Shown: one piece after another, positions 1-7,688 of the stretch
How positions within the stretch are numbered: the stretch's first letter is position 1
How the letters are laid out: each line of letters starts with the position of its first letter
Source: an uncultured Chloroflexota bacterium
Lineage (GTDB): Bacteria; Chloroflexota; Dehalococcoidia; UBA3495
DNA length: 17,829 bases
Direction of reading: 5' to 3'
Assembly (NCBI GenBank): GCA_913052545.1
Contig: CAJXEF010000022.1
Coordinates: 1 to 17,829 of the forward strand
Translations under genes and position numbers: made by a program
Notes under the pieces: model-generated
The model's input: only the letters and a program-made list of their open reading frames with translations
Told to the model about the DNA's origin: nothing
Database searches by the model: none

Positions 1-2
1 CT

Positions 3-164
3 TTTGGAGTAGATGATATAAAGAATGCTGCCAAGATACTAGCCGACAAAGGTAATAAGTTAAAAGGGGACAGTGGCCTGACCCAAAGCGCGGAAGGTTA
101 CTTGACCTCCAGCATTGACCCAGAAAGTGCTCTTGGATTTCCTTTTCAAATAGCTGAAGGTTAA
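3..164 (+). CDS. VOC (glyoxalase/bleomycin-resistance fold) family protein, C-terminal part
   Basis: An open frame enters from the left edge and ends at TAA 162-164, giving 53 residues. The start lies outside the window. The visible part begins FGVDDIKNAAKILADKG and ends with SSIDPESALGFPFQIAEG. A beta strand, then DDI-x-A-A-x-x-L-x-x-KG, and a terminal DP-x-S/A-LG-x-x-x-Q strand is the usual end of a VOC-fold domain, as in methylmalonyl-CoA epimerases and glyoxalase-like proteins. The metal-ligand and substrate residues cannot be judged from this fragment, so the reaction is left open. A 171-nt gap separates it from argS. The family call rests on pattern recognition of a short tail. Confidence 0.6.
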   Translation, partial: FGVDDIKNAAKILADKGNKLKGDSGLTQSAEGYLTSSIDPESALGFPFQIAEG

Positions 165-335
165 CCTCACAATACAATTTTATAATTTAAAACCTAGCAT
201 AAGAACGGCTAAAAATCGGTTGATCATAACTCGGCCAGAAAAACTTTTATGGTACGATAACACTTTCGAAGTGTAGCTCCCTGTATTCCAATACAATACC
301 AATAAATCTGCGTGTAACGTTAAGGTGTTATCCTG

Positions 336-2042
336 ATGTCCCTACCTCTGATTATAAACACAATTCAAGAAATGGTTTCCAATGCCCTGAAGCACGCTCA
401 ACAAGACGGTGTCCTCCAGTTAGAAACAGAACCTACTATAGGGATCGAGAGACCAAATAATTCGGAAAACGGAGATTTTGCTACGAGCCTTCCCCTACAA
501 CTAGCACGGGCTACCCGAATTAGCCCGGTAAAACTGGCAGAGATAATAGCTGAACGCATACCGCTGTCCGAGGAATTGTACAAAGTTGAATCAGCCCCAC
601 CTGGATTTATCAATTTCTATTTAAAAGATTCTTGGCTTCAGAACCAAGTCGACACTATACGGCATGCAGGGTCAACATTCGGAGATGCCGATGTCGGCCA
701 CGCCCAACCAATTATGATTGAGTTTGTCAGTGTAAACCCAACTGGACCTGTTCACGTTGGCCATGCCAGAGGAGCAGTTCTCGGAAGTACCCTCGCAAAC
801 ATACTTTCCGCCGCAGGATACTTGGTCACCAAGGAATATTATATTAACGACTCCGGTAACCAAATGGATGCATTTTATAAATCTGTCCATACAAGGTACC
901 AACAGATTTTAGGTGAAGATCAGGAAATGCCCCAAAATTCCTATCTTGGGGAATATGTCAGGGACCTCGCCGAAGCCATTATTCGATCCGAGGGGAACAG
1001 GTTCGCACCAACCTCTTCACCTAAGGATATAGATAGGATAACTGAGGAGATTGGGCTTTTAGCAAAAGATAAGATGCTCCAGGAAATACGGGAAGATCTG
1101 GGTGAAATAGGAGTAGAGTTCGATAATTGGTTCAGTGAATCGTCATTGTTTCAAACCCAAGAATATGACGACACTATAAATCTGCTTCGCGACCAAAATT
1201 ATCTCTCCGAAAGGGATGGTGCCTTATGGTTTAATTCTAATATTCAAGGTGGTGAAGACGAACCTGACGACCGCGACAGCGTAGTGATACGTTCCTCAGG
1301 AGAGCCAACCTATTTTGCTTCCGACATAGCCTACCATCACAACAAATTCTTAAAGCGTAAGTTCCCTCAAGTAATAAACATTTGGGGAGCTGACCATCAA
1401 GGTCATGTTTCCAGGATGAAATCGGCTGTTAAAGCGCTAGGTATAGATCCCGACTCCCTTACCATATTGATCGCCCAACTAGTGACGTTGAAACGCGGAA
1501 CCGAATTGGTAAGAGCTTCTAAAAGGACAGGAGATTTCGTTACCCTTCGGGAATTGGTGGAAGAAGTCGGACTGGACGCATGCCGATTCTTCTTTTTAAC
1601 GAGGGCGGCATCCACACACATGGACTTTGACCTCGAATTAGCGAAAAAAGAGTCTGCCGATAATCCTGTATATTACGTTCAATACGCTCACGCGAGAATC
1701 TCCAATATTATGAAACTCGCCAAGGAACGAGCGCTAGATTGGAATCTAGGTAGAGTAGAATTTTTAAATGACCCGAATGAGCTCAATCTCATTCGGACAA
1801 TGCTGAAATTACCCGAGTTAATAGATCAATCGGCTAGAGTTTTTGAACCACACCACTTGCCCCATTACGCAGTAGAGTTAGCCACTGCTTTTCATAGCTT
1901 TTATGAAAACTGCAGAGTAGTTTCCGCCAATCAAGAAGACCATGAAATCAGTCTCGCGAGATTAAAACTGGTAGAAGGTACACAAGTCGTTTTCCAAAGA
2001 TGCCTTCGACTCATGGGCATGAGCGCGCCCGAAAGCATGTAG
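336..2042 (+). CDS. argS: Arginine--tRNA ligase (arginyl-tRNA synthetase)
   Basis: A cytosolic class I aminoacyl-tRNA synthetase that charges tRNA-Arg with arginine using ATP. The 568 residues fit the family length. An N-terminal Add-1 domain includes ENGDFATSLPLQLA (about 44-57). The HIGH motif is HVGH at 140-143 inside NPTGPVHVGHARGA. GADHQGH lies at 351-357. The KMSK region is replaced by ASKRTG (394-399), as is common in ArgRS. A helical DALR-type anticodon-binding domain fills roughly 440-568 and ends in the family-typical LMGMSAPESM. The ATG at 336 has AAGGTG at 322-327 as a plausible ribosome-binding site. The upstream gap contains a small perfect hairpin (ACACTT 260-265 with AAGTGT 269-274) of unknown meaning. 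No convincing terminator follows. The gene looks intact and ordinary. Confidence 0.97.
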   Translation: MSLPLIINTIQEMVSNALKHAQQDGVLQLETEPTIGIERPNNSENGDFATSLPLQLARATRISPVKLAEIIAERIPLSEELYKVESAPPGFINFYLKDSWLQNQVDTIRHAGSTFGDADVGHAQPIMIEFVSVNPTGPVHVGHARGAVLGSTLANILSAAGYLVTKEYYINDSGNQMDAFYKSVHTRYQQILGEDQEMPQNSYLGEYVRDLAEAIIRSEGNRFAPTSSPKDIDRITEEIGLLAKDKMLQEIREDLGEIGVEFDNWFSESSLFQTQEYDDTINLLRDQNYLSERDGALWFNSNIQGGEDEPDDRDSVVIRSSGEPTYFASDIAYHHNKFLKRKFPQVINIWGADHQGHVSRMKSAVKALGIDPDSLTILIAQLVTLKRGTELVRASKRTGDFVTLRELVEEVGLDACRFFFLTRAASTHMDFDLELAKKESADNPVYYVQYAHARISNIMKLAKERALDWNLGRVEFLNDPNELNLIRTMLKLPELIDQSARVFEPHHLPHYAVELATAFHSFYENCRVVSANQEDHEISLARLKLVEGTQVVFQRCLRLMGMSAPESM

Positions 2043-2179
2043 TAGAACACTAAAGGTAAATTTCCGAGATTAGCCTGTTTAAGCAACCTCGCGCCTTGAA
2101 TAAAATTAAAGCCAGAGTTATGATTACCCAATATTGTTCGCAATTAGATATTTTGATTACGAATACGTTTGGGCCGGAT

Positions 2180-2205
2180 GATAACGTTGCAAAGAAAATG
2201 TTATC
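2180..2205. repeat. Inverted repeat in the gap before the ABC exporter operon
   Basis: GATAACGTT (2180-2188) can pair with AATGTTATC (2197-2205) over 9 bp, including one G-U pair, around an 8-nt loop. No T-run follows, so it does not look like an intrinsic terminator. It sits about 105 nt upstream of the exporter start codon in a 266-nt gap without genes. It could be a regulator-binding site or an RNA hairpin in the leader; the sequence does not decide between them. Confidence 0.4.
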
Positions 2206-2308
2206 ACTGTAACAAAGATCTCCGACTAGCTTAACCACCCAGTAATATAGTAACCCGAGAAATAGTGTTCTTGGGAATTTCGTTTAGTAGGATACATAGA
2301 CACAGTAG

Positions 2309-4129
2309 ATGCACATTTTAATTAGAATCACCTCAATGGCGTGGCGTTACCGCACTCGATTAACTATAGCTTATATAACTTTTTTCTTAGGTATCGGAGC
2401 ATCGCTATTGATCCCTTGGCTCTTCGGGGAATCCATAGATGCACTGGTTTTATTCGAAGACGGTCAACTGATTCCTCAAAATCCCGCTGTTATGACTCTA
2501 CTGCTATTAGCAGTCGGCCTTCTGGTTGCGAGCTTATGTAGGGGATTTTTTGACTTCGGGCGAACCTATACTACCGACTCCCTATCCCAGATGGTTTCCT
2601 TTGATTTCCGGAACTATATCTATGACAAGTTACAGCACGTCAGCTTCGCCTACCACGACAAAGAGCACACAGGCAACTTGATGTCAAAAGCCACTGCAGA
2701 CGTAGAAGCCGTCCGCAGATGGATCAACATGGGGCTAGTTCGTTCGTTAGAAGTAGCAGTCAGAGTCACTGCAATAACCATCATATTAGCTTTTCTTAAC
2801 TGGGAACTGGCTCTTATCAGTCTAGTCTTCGTCCCATTTTTAGTCCTCCGTTCTACTCTGGTAATGTCTAAGCTACGACGGATGTGGCTCCACGTTCAAG
2901 AAGTTAATGGCGAACTAGTAACCGTCCTACAAGAAAATCTAGTAGGGATCCATGTCGTAAAAGCGTTTGCTTCCGAAGAACATGAGAAGCGCAAATATAG
3001 AGATAAAGCACAAGAACTCAGGGAGGAATACTACCAATCAGAACGCCTACAAGGTGTGAACAGTGCTTGGATGAGCTTGTATTTTACCTTCGCACTCGGT
3101 CTAATCCTATGGTACGGAGGATGGGAAGTGTTAAGAGGGGATTTAACCCCAGGAGAATTAACCAAATTCGTTCTATTTCTTAACCAATTGACCTTCCCTA
3201 TCCGACAAGCTGCTCAAATAATTAATAGTTTTTCTCGCGCGATATCTTCCGGTGAACGCATATTCGATGTATTAGACGCGGAATCGCCGGTCCTGGAAAA
3301 GCCCAATGCCAAAGTGATGACTCGTAGCCAGGGCCATGTCCTGTTCAACAATGTTACTTTTTCCTACGATGAAAAAATTCCGGCCTTGAAAGGAGTTGCG
3401 ATTGATGCACCTCCGGGTAGTATCACCGCTATCCTCGGTGCTCCAGGGAGTGGCAAAAGTACAATAGTCAACCTGTTACCCAGGTTCTACGACATTACTT
3501 CAGGTAGTATCACTATAGATAATCAGGATATTCGAGATTTCACATTAGATTCCCTACGGAGGAACGTGGGAATCGTGCAACAAGACGTATACCTGTTTAG
3601 CGCTACCATCCAAGATAACATCGCTTATGGGGTCGTTGACGCTACTCATGAGGATGTCATTGAGGCGGCCAAGATAGCCCAACTTCATGAACATATCATT
3701 AGCCTTCCCTATGGGTATGATACGTGGGTTGGAGAAAGAGGAGCAACATTATCAGGCGGACAACGTCAAAGGCTATCAATAGCGAGAACTATCTTAATCA
3801 ACCCTCCGGTTTTGATTTTAGATGACTCTACGTCAAGCGTGGATGTGGAAACGGAGCGCCTGATTCACCAAGCGATGGTAGCAGTAGTAAAAGGCCGTAC
3901 CACATTCGTCATAGCACACCGATTAAGTACAGTTAGAGCAGCCGATCAGATCCTAGTTCTTCAAGACGGATCCATAACCCAAAGGGGTAATCATCAAAAA
4001 TTGATTGTTGAGGCCGGGTCTTATAAGGAAATCTACGACATGCAACTTAGACCACAAGAGGAAATCATGCTAGATGCAGCAATACCAGCCAATCCGACAA
4101 GCGCCGTCGAATCGGAAGGTGCAATCTAA
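2309..4129 (+). CDS. ABC exporter half-transporter, subunit with degenerate catalytic site
   Basis: One half of an ATP-driven exporter, with a membrane domain fused to an ATPase domain. The 606 residues fit the MsbA/BmrA-like B-family. Residues 1-315 hold the six-helix membrane domain (hydrophobic stretches near 18-38, 61-77, 150-182 and 255-272, partly merged). The ATPase domain has Walker A GAPGSGKST (377-385), Q-loop VQQD (423-426), signature LSGGQ (481-485), Walker B VLILDD (501-506) and switch His in IAHRLS (H536). The residue after the Walker B Asp is Asp506, not the catalytic Glu. That is the hallmark of the degenerate subunit in heterodimeric exporters such as TM287/288. The stop codon overlaps the next gene's ATG by 1 nt, so the two are translationally coupled and probably pair. 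ATG 2309 has only a weak, distant AGTAGGA; a start at Met10 (2336) is possible. The substrate (drug, lipid or peptide) is unknown. Confidence 0.93.
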   Translation: MHILIRITSMAWRYRTRLTIAYITFFLGIGASLLIPWLFGESIDALVLFEDGQLIPQNPAVMTLLLLAVGLLVASLCRGFFDFGRTYTTDSLSQMVSFDFRNYIYDKLQHVSFAYHDKEHTGNLMSKATADVEAVRRWINMGLVRSLEVAVRVTAITIILAFLNWELALISLVFVPFLVLRSTLVMSKLRRMWLHVQEVNGELVTVLQENLVGIHVVKAFASEEHEKRKYRDKAQELREEYYQSERLQGVNSAWMSLYFTFALGLILWYGGWEVLRGDLTPGELTKFVLFLNQLTFPIRQAAQIINSFSRAISSGERIFDVLDAESPVLEKPNAKVMTRSQGHVLFNNVTFSYDEKIPALKGVAIDAPPGSITAILGAPGSGKSTIVNLLPRFYDITSGSITIDNQDIRDFTLDSLRRNVGIVQQDVYLFSATIQDNIAYGVVDATHEDVIEAAKIAQLHEHIISLPYGYDTWVGERGATLSGGQRQRLSIARTILINPPVLILDDSTSSVDVETERLIHQAMVAVVKGRTTFVIAHRLSTVRAADQILVLQDGSITQRGNHQKLIVEAGSYKEIYDMQLRPQEEIMLDAAIPANPTSAVESEGAI

Positions 4130-6042
4130 TGAATCGCGGCGGCGGCGGCGGCGGCGGCATGTTCGGAGGTATGCGTGGGATGCATGCAGGGGGAATGCAT
4201 TCTCCTACTACGGATAATTTAACAGACGAAAATATCCTCGGAAAAGCATATGACAACAAGGTAGTAATGAGGCTATTCAGCTACCTAAGCGGAAACTATA
4301 AATACGCTATTCTAAGTTTAATAGCCGTGATAATTTACACCGTTGCTAACGTCTGTATTCCTTTGTTCATAATGTTTGGCATAGAGCAAGGGGTTAACAA
4401 TGGGAGCGTAAATGCGCTTCATCTGATTGGAATCGGTTTTCTTTTCCTGACTCTTATCCATTTTGGCGCCAATTATCTACAATTTGTATTCGTAGCAAAA
4501 GTTGGTCAAGAAATTTTATACGCTCTCCGCTTGCATATGTTTAACCATCTACAGGCTCTCTCCCCATCATTTTTCCACAGGACTCCCGTGGGACGAATTA
4601 TGTCCCGAAGCCAAAGTGATGTGCTTCAATTGCAAGAACTCTTTGAAATGATGGTGGTAAGCCTAGCAGACATATTGAGCCTGTTTGGCATCATAATAGT
4701 AATGCTTGTGGTCGATTGGCAACTAGCCTTAGTCAGCCTAAGTATCATCCCTATATTATTTCTGGTACTAGGCTATTGGCAAAGATTCGCTAGAAGGTCC
4801 TTCATGAGGATTAGGCGAGCCATAGCCATGGTGAATGGAGAATACAATCAGAATATAACAGGGGTTAGGGTCGTACAAAGCCTTAATAGACAAGACGAAA
4901 ACCTAAAACATTTTAATGGATTAAATCAAGAGCATCTTAATGCTAATTTACAAGCCAGCAAGTTCTCCGGTGGATTACAACCTACTGTTGAATTCCTCAT
5001 AGGCATCGGGTTAGGATTCGGAGTAGTACTGTTTGGCGGAGTCCTAGCCCAACGCGGAGACTTAGACTGGGGTGTTTTAGTAGCTTTCGCACTTTGGATA
5101 CAAAGGTTCTTTGAGCCCATTCGCCACCTAACTATGCAATATAGCCAATTTCAAAGAGCGATGGCGGCAGGTGTGCGGCTCTTTGAAATGATAGACCTCG
5201 AACCAGAGGTTAATGACGTTCCGAACGCTATAAGCATGCCGATGGTGCAAGGGAAGATTGAATTTAAAGATGTCTCTTTCCATTACGTAGAGGGAGTAGA
5301 AGTATTACAAAACATTAACCTACAGATCAACCCTGGGGAAAATGTCGCTTTAGTGGGGTCCACAGGCGCTGGCAAAAGTACCTTCGTAACCCTTATTCAT
5401 AGATTTGCAGATGTAACAGAGGGAAGCATCCTAGTCGACGGATACGACTTGAAAGAAGTCGATCGTCAGTCTCTTGTTAATCAAATGAGCATGGTCCTAC
5501 AAGAACCATTCCTGTTCTCAGGAACAGTCAAGGACAACATCCGATACAATCATCAAGACGCCAGCGACGAAGCAGTTTATGATGCAGCCAAAGCCGTAGG
5601 GGCTGATGAATTCATTAATGCTTTGGAAGACGGGTACAATACTGTATTAGCGGAAAGAGGAGTAAACCTCAGCGTTGGACAACGGCAGCTATTAAGCTTT
5701 GCCAGAGCTGTCGTAGGTGATCCTAGAATCCTAATTCTAGACGAAGCTACTGCCAGTATTGATACACACACGGAGGTATTAATCCAACAGGCACTTCAAA
5801 AGATATTAAAAGATAGAACTTCAATAGTAATCGCGCACAGGTTATCTACTATACGAAACGCCGATAAAATCGTGGTATTGGACCACGGCCAAGTGGCCGA
5901 AATAGGTAACCACGAAGAGCTTTTAACCAAACGAGGAGTTTACTCTCGTCTCTACTCTATAAACTATGGTCTCGGAGACGATGATACACCGTCGTCACAA
6001 ATTAGTAGTAATCCGGCTTTGGCTCCTGCGGATAATGATTAG
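4129..6042 (+). CDS. ABC exporter half-transporter, subunit with canonical Walker B and Gly-rich N-terminus
   Basis: The partner half of the heterodimeric exporter, 637 residues. It begins with a Met/Gly-rich tail of about 25 residues that includes seven consecutive glycines (4-10). The membrane domain spans about 57-345. The ATPase domain has Walker A GSTGAGKST (410-418), Q-loop VLQEP (456-460), Walker B ILILDEATASID (534-545) with the catalytic Glu539 intact, and switch His570. Its signature is LSVGQ (514-518) instead of LSGGQ. In a head-to-tail ATPase dimer this altered signature faces the partner's Asp506 site. One site is therefore degenerate on both faces and the other is canonical. ATG 4129 overlaps the upstream TAA. 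Internal ATGs at 4159 and beyond are possible starts that would drop the glycine run. The C-terminal 25 residues are polar and probably disordered. The substrate is unknown. Confidence 0.93.
   Translation: MNRGGGGGGGMFGGMRGMHAGGMHSPTTDNLTDENILGKAYDNKVVMRLFSYLSGNYKYAILSLIAVIIYTVANVCIPLFIMFGIEQGVNNGSVNALHLIGIGFLFLTLIHFGANYLQFVFVAKVGQEILYALRLHMFNHLQALSPSFFHRTPVGRIMSRSQSDVLQLQELFEMMVVSLADILSLFGIIIVMLVVDWQLALVSLSIIPILFLVLGYWQRFARRSFMRIRRAIAMVNGEYNQNITGVRVVQSLNRQDENLKHFNGLNQEHLNANLQASKFSGGLQPTVEFLIGIGLGFGVVLFGGVLAQRGDLDWGVLVAFALWIQRFFEPIRHLTMQYSQFQRAMAAGVRLFEMIDLEPEVNDVPNAISMPMVQGKIEFKDVSFHYVEGVEVLQNINLQINPGENVALVGSTGAGKSTFVTLIHRFADVTEGSILVDGYDLKEVDRQSLVNQMSMVLQEPFLFSGTVKDNIRYNHQDASDEAVYDAAKAVGADEFINALEDGYNTVLAERGVNLSVGQRQLLSFARAVVGDPRILILDEATASIDTHTEVLIQQALQKILKDRTSIVIAHRLSTIRNADKIVVLDHGQVAEIGNHEELLTKRGVYSRLYSINYGLGDDDTPSSQISSNPALAPADND
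4138..4158 (+). repeat. (GGC)7 trinucleotide tract encoding poly-glycine
   Basis: Seven uninterrupted GGC codons, preceded by CGC, lie just after the start codon of the second ABC exporter gene. The tract is strikingly GC-rich against the AT-leaning surroundings and uses a single glycine codon throughout. Such runs can change length by replication slippage. Changes here would be in frame and alter only the glycine tail. Gly/Met-rich starts are, from memory, frequent in this ABC subgroup, so the protein feature may be selected even if the exact repeat is not. Confidence 0.9.
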
Positions 6043-6064
6043 ACCATCATAAATACGCCTTCAG

Positions 6065-6092
6065 CGATCACTTTCCATCAAGAAAGTGATCG
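6065..6092. terminator. Hairpin between convergent genes, possible two-way terminator
   Basis: A perfect 11-bp stem, CGATCACTTTC (6065-6075) with GAAAGTGATCG (6082-6092), has a 6-nt loop. It lies 23 nt past the stop of the plus-strand exporter gene and covers the last eight codons and stop of the minus-strand hydrolase gene. Neither side has a T-run, so termination would be weak or factor-assisted. Being shared by two convergent 3' ends is the main argument for a role in termination or mRNA end protection. Confidence 0.5.
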
Positions 6093-6934
6093 ATTATATC
6101 AGCAAGTTCTTCAGGCTTATCATAGCCAATATCATGGATAGTATCCAAAACCCACTCTACTTGAACATCTTTAGCAACGTTGACTACGGCTCCTAACATT
6201 ACCTCTCTCATACGAGAAAACTCCGTATGAGCGCGTTCGGGCCTTGGCCCGGCAGGTACGATCAACATTGGACAATTAACCCTGGATATAACGGTTGATG
6301 GAGGTTCATTCCACATCGACGTAAGTATCTGGCTATGATGGGAGGGTCGTAAAATATCTTCCATCAACCCCCTCTCATTTTCATAAACCATACTCAATAC
6401 GATTTTTTCCAAATCATTTCCCCAACAATTAGCAAGTTGTTCTTTGAGGCGAGTTAAGAATTCCTCTTTATCTCCGGAGACATCCCTCGGTCTAAATCTT
6501 TCCCTGAACGATATTTCCGTAGGATCCGGCAACAAATGGCCATCTTGAAAACCCCCATCTATCATGATTAACGAGTTTACGCGATGAGGATGACGAGCCG
6601 CCAAATTGCTAGCTACATGACCGCCCCAAGAATGGCCAATTACCGACACCAAATCCAACCCTAGCGAATCAAGCAAGCCAATCAAATCCGAAGTCAACGT
6701 TTCCCAATCATATCCGGTAGACGCCTGAGAAGTTTGACCATGACCCCTTTGATCGGGTGCTATTATTCTATGACCCGCAGCTAAATAACGTGCTACCCTT
6801 TCATACCAATTCGCCGAAGATGCCATGCCGTGCAAAGCCAAAAGGGGCAATCCGTCTCCAGGCCAATCTAGGTAATGAACCTTTAAGTCACCCACATTAA
6901 CCCAGTGCTCTTCCGGTGGATTTGAATAATCCAT
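6068..6934 (-). CDS. Alpha/beta-hydrolase fold protein
   Basis: A probably cytosolic hydrolase of 288 residues with no signal peptide. Early strands carry LALHGMASSANWY (32-44, the HG oxyanion-hole motif) and APDQRGHGQT (59-68). The nucleophile elbow is GHSWGG (100-105), with Ser102 as nucleophile. A late His267 in DTIHDIG fits the catalytic histidine. The acid is less clear. The position after strand 7 reads VPAGPRPE, without the usual G-x-x-D, whereas Asp126 after strand 6 (MIDGG) could serve, as in some family members. A helical lid lies between about 140 and 210. The ATG at 6934 has AGGCGG 10 nt upstream on its strand. The gene is convergent with the ABC exporter and divergent from the selenoprotein gene, sharing a 190-nt gap. 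Ester, lactone and epoxide substrates are all possible; the family does not allow a choice. Confidence 0.9.
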   Translation of the reverse strand: MDYSNPPEEHWVNVGDLKVHYLDWPGDGLPLLALHGMASSANWYERVARYLAAGHRIIAPDQRGHGQTSQASTGYDWETLTSDLIGLLDSLGLDLVSVIGHSWGGHVASNLAARHPHRVNSLIMIDGGFQDGHLLPDPTEISFRERFRPRDVSGDKEEFLTRLKEQLANCWGNDLEKIVLSMVYENERGLMEDILRPSHHSQILTSMWNEPPSTVISRVNCPMLIVPAGPRPERAHTEFSRMREVMLGAVVNVAKDVQVEWVLDTIHDIGYDKPEELADIIDHFLDGK

Positions 6935-7109
6935 TAAATCACTACCGCCTATGCATAAATTCCATGTGAACCGGTGGGACGTCGCGGATTATAACATGTA
7001 CCCTAATTAACCATGCAGCATTCTGATTTCCGAAGAGATTATATGAGTAAGTACTAGACAATTAGGATGTCGTTGTTTAACCTATTCCGAGTCCTAACCT
7101 TGACCGATC

Positions 7110-7115
7110 AGGAGG
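7110..7115 (+). promoter_or_regulatory. Strong Shine-Dalgarno site of the UGSC selenoprotein gene
   Basis: AGGAGG ends 9 nt before ATG 7125. It is among the best ribosome-binding sites in the window and fixes the start of the selenoprotein gene. This matters because the ORF is often dismissed as a short fragment when its internal TGA is read as a stop. Confidence 0.85.
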
Positions 7116-7124
7116 ATAAAAGTC

Positions 7125-7667
7125 ATGACCACCAAATCTCCAACTATCGAAATCTTAGATCCTCGACTTGAATTAGTGCCAGAAGAGATAGGATTAAGTT
7201 CTAAGCTACCAAGCCTCAAAGGTAAGGTAATCGGATTATTGGAAAATCGTAAATACCATGCAGACGTATTCTTACAGGAATTAGAAGATGTTCTGACAAC
7301 TGATTACCAGACCGAAAAAGTAATTTACCGTAATAAGTTTAGTTTCAGCTCAGCTTGTTCCGATGAGACCATAGAGGAATTGACCGGACAATGTGATGCA
7401 ATAATTCATGCGATTGCTGATTGAGGCTCCTGTACAGCGTGGGGTCTCCACGACACAGTCGTTACCGAATCACGAGGTATCCCATCAGTAAGTGTGATTA
7501 CCAGTAATTTCACTAAAGCAGCACAGGCGAGAGCTACCTCATTGGGAATGCCCGGAGTTCGAATAGTGACCTTACCCAGCCCTTTAACGCCAAAGTCTAT
7601 AACAGAGGTTAAACAGATGGCACATGATTACGCAGAGGAAATAGTTGATTTGTTGACTAATGCGTAA
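7125..7667 (+). CDS. UGSC-family selenoprotein (selenocysteine at codon 100, encoded by TGA 7422-7424)
   Basis: A naive reading stops at TGA 7422-7424 after 99 codons (IIHAIAD-stop). The same frame stays open for another 80 codons to TAA 7665-7667, starting GSCTAWGLHDTVVTESRGIP. With TGA as selenocysteine the protein has 180 residues and the motif Sec100-Gly-Ser-Cys103. This matches the UGSC family, named for that motif, whose function is unknown to me. Other recognisable family features are ILDPR (10-14), LKGKVIGLLENRKYHADVFL (31-50, a Rossmann-like strand and helix) and RGIPSVSVITSNF (117-129). Sec100 and Cys103 form a UxxC pair like redox CxxC motifs, so thiol/selenol redox chemistry is an inference. 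A SECIS-like hairpin follows the TGA directly, and AGGAGG precedes the ATG. The next gene begins 21 nt downstream. No selA, selB, selC or selD lies in this window, so the decoding machinery must be elsewhere. A nonsense pseudogene is the alternative; the intact second half and hairpin argue against it. Confidence 0.92.
7430..7458 (+). promoter_or_regulatory. Bacterial SECIS element (selenocysteine insertion hairpin)
   Basis: The upper stem CGTGG (7438-7442) pairs with CCACG (7448-7452) around the 5-nt loop GGTCT (7443-7447). Below an internal loop (7434-7437 against 7453-7454), CTGT (7430-7433) pairs with ACAG (7455-7458). The loop begins 19 nt after the TGA, within the spacing known for bacterial SECIS elements, and has the G-rich start expected for SelB binding. 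From memory, the E. coli fdhF element also shows GGUCU at this distance. The element lies wholly inside coding sequence, as bacterial SECIS must, and its bases also encode the GSC motif and the residues after it. Confidence 0.87.
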
Positions 7668-7688
7668 AGTCAATTTGCCGAGGAGATT

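Noticed and set aside
7055..7083. Promoter for the selenoprotein operon (TAGACA, 17 nt, TAACCT)
   Set aside because: The -35 is good but the -10 matches poorly, so it cannot be supported without transcription data.
7125..7424. A complete 99-residue protein ending at TGA 7422-7424
   Set aside because: The frame continues with family-like sequence to TAA 7665-7667, and the TGA sits in the UGSC motif before a SECIS-like hairpin.
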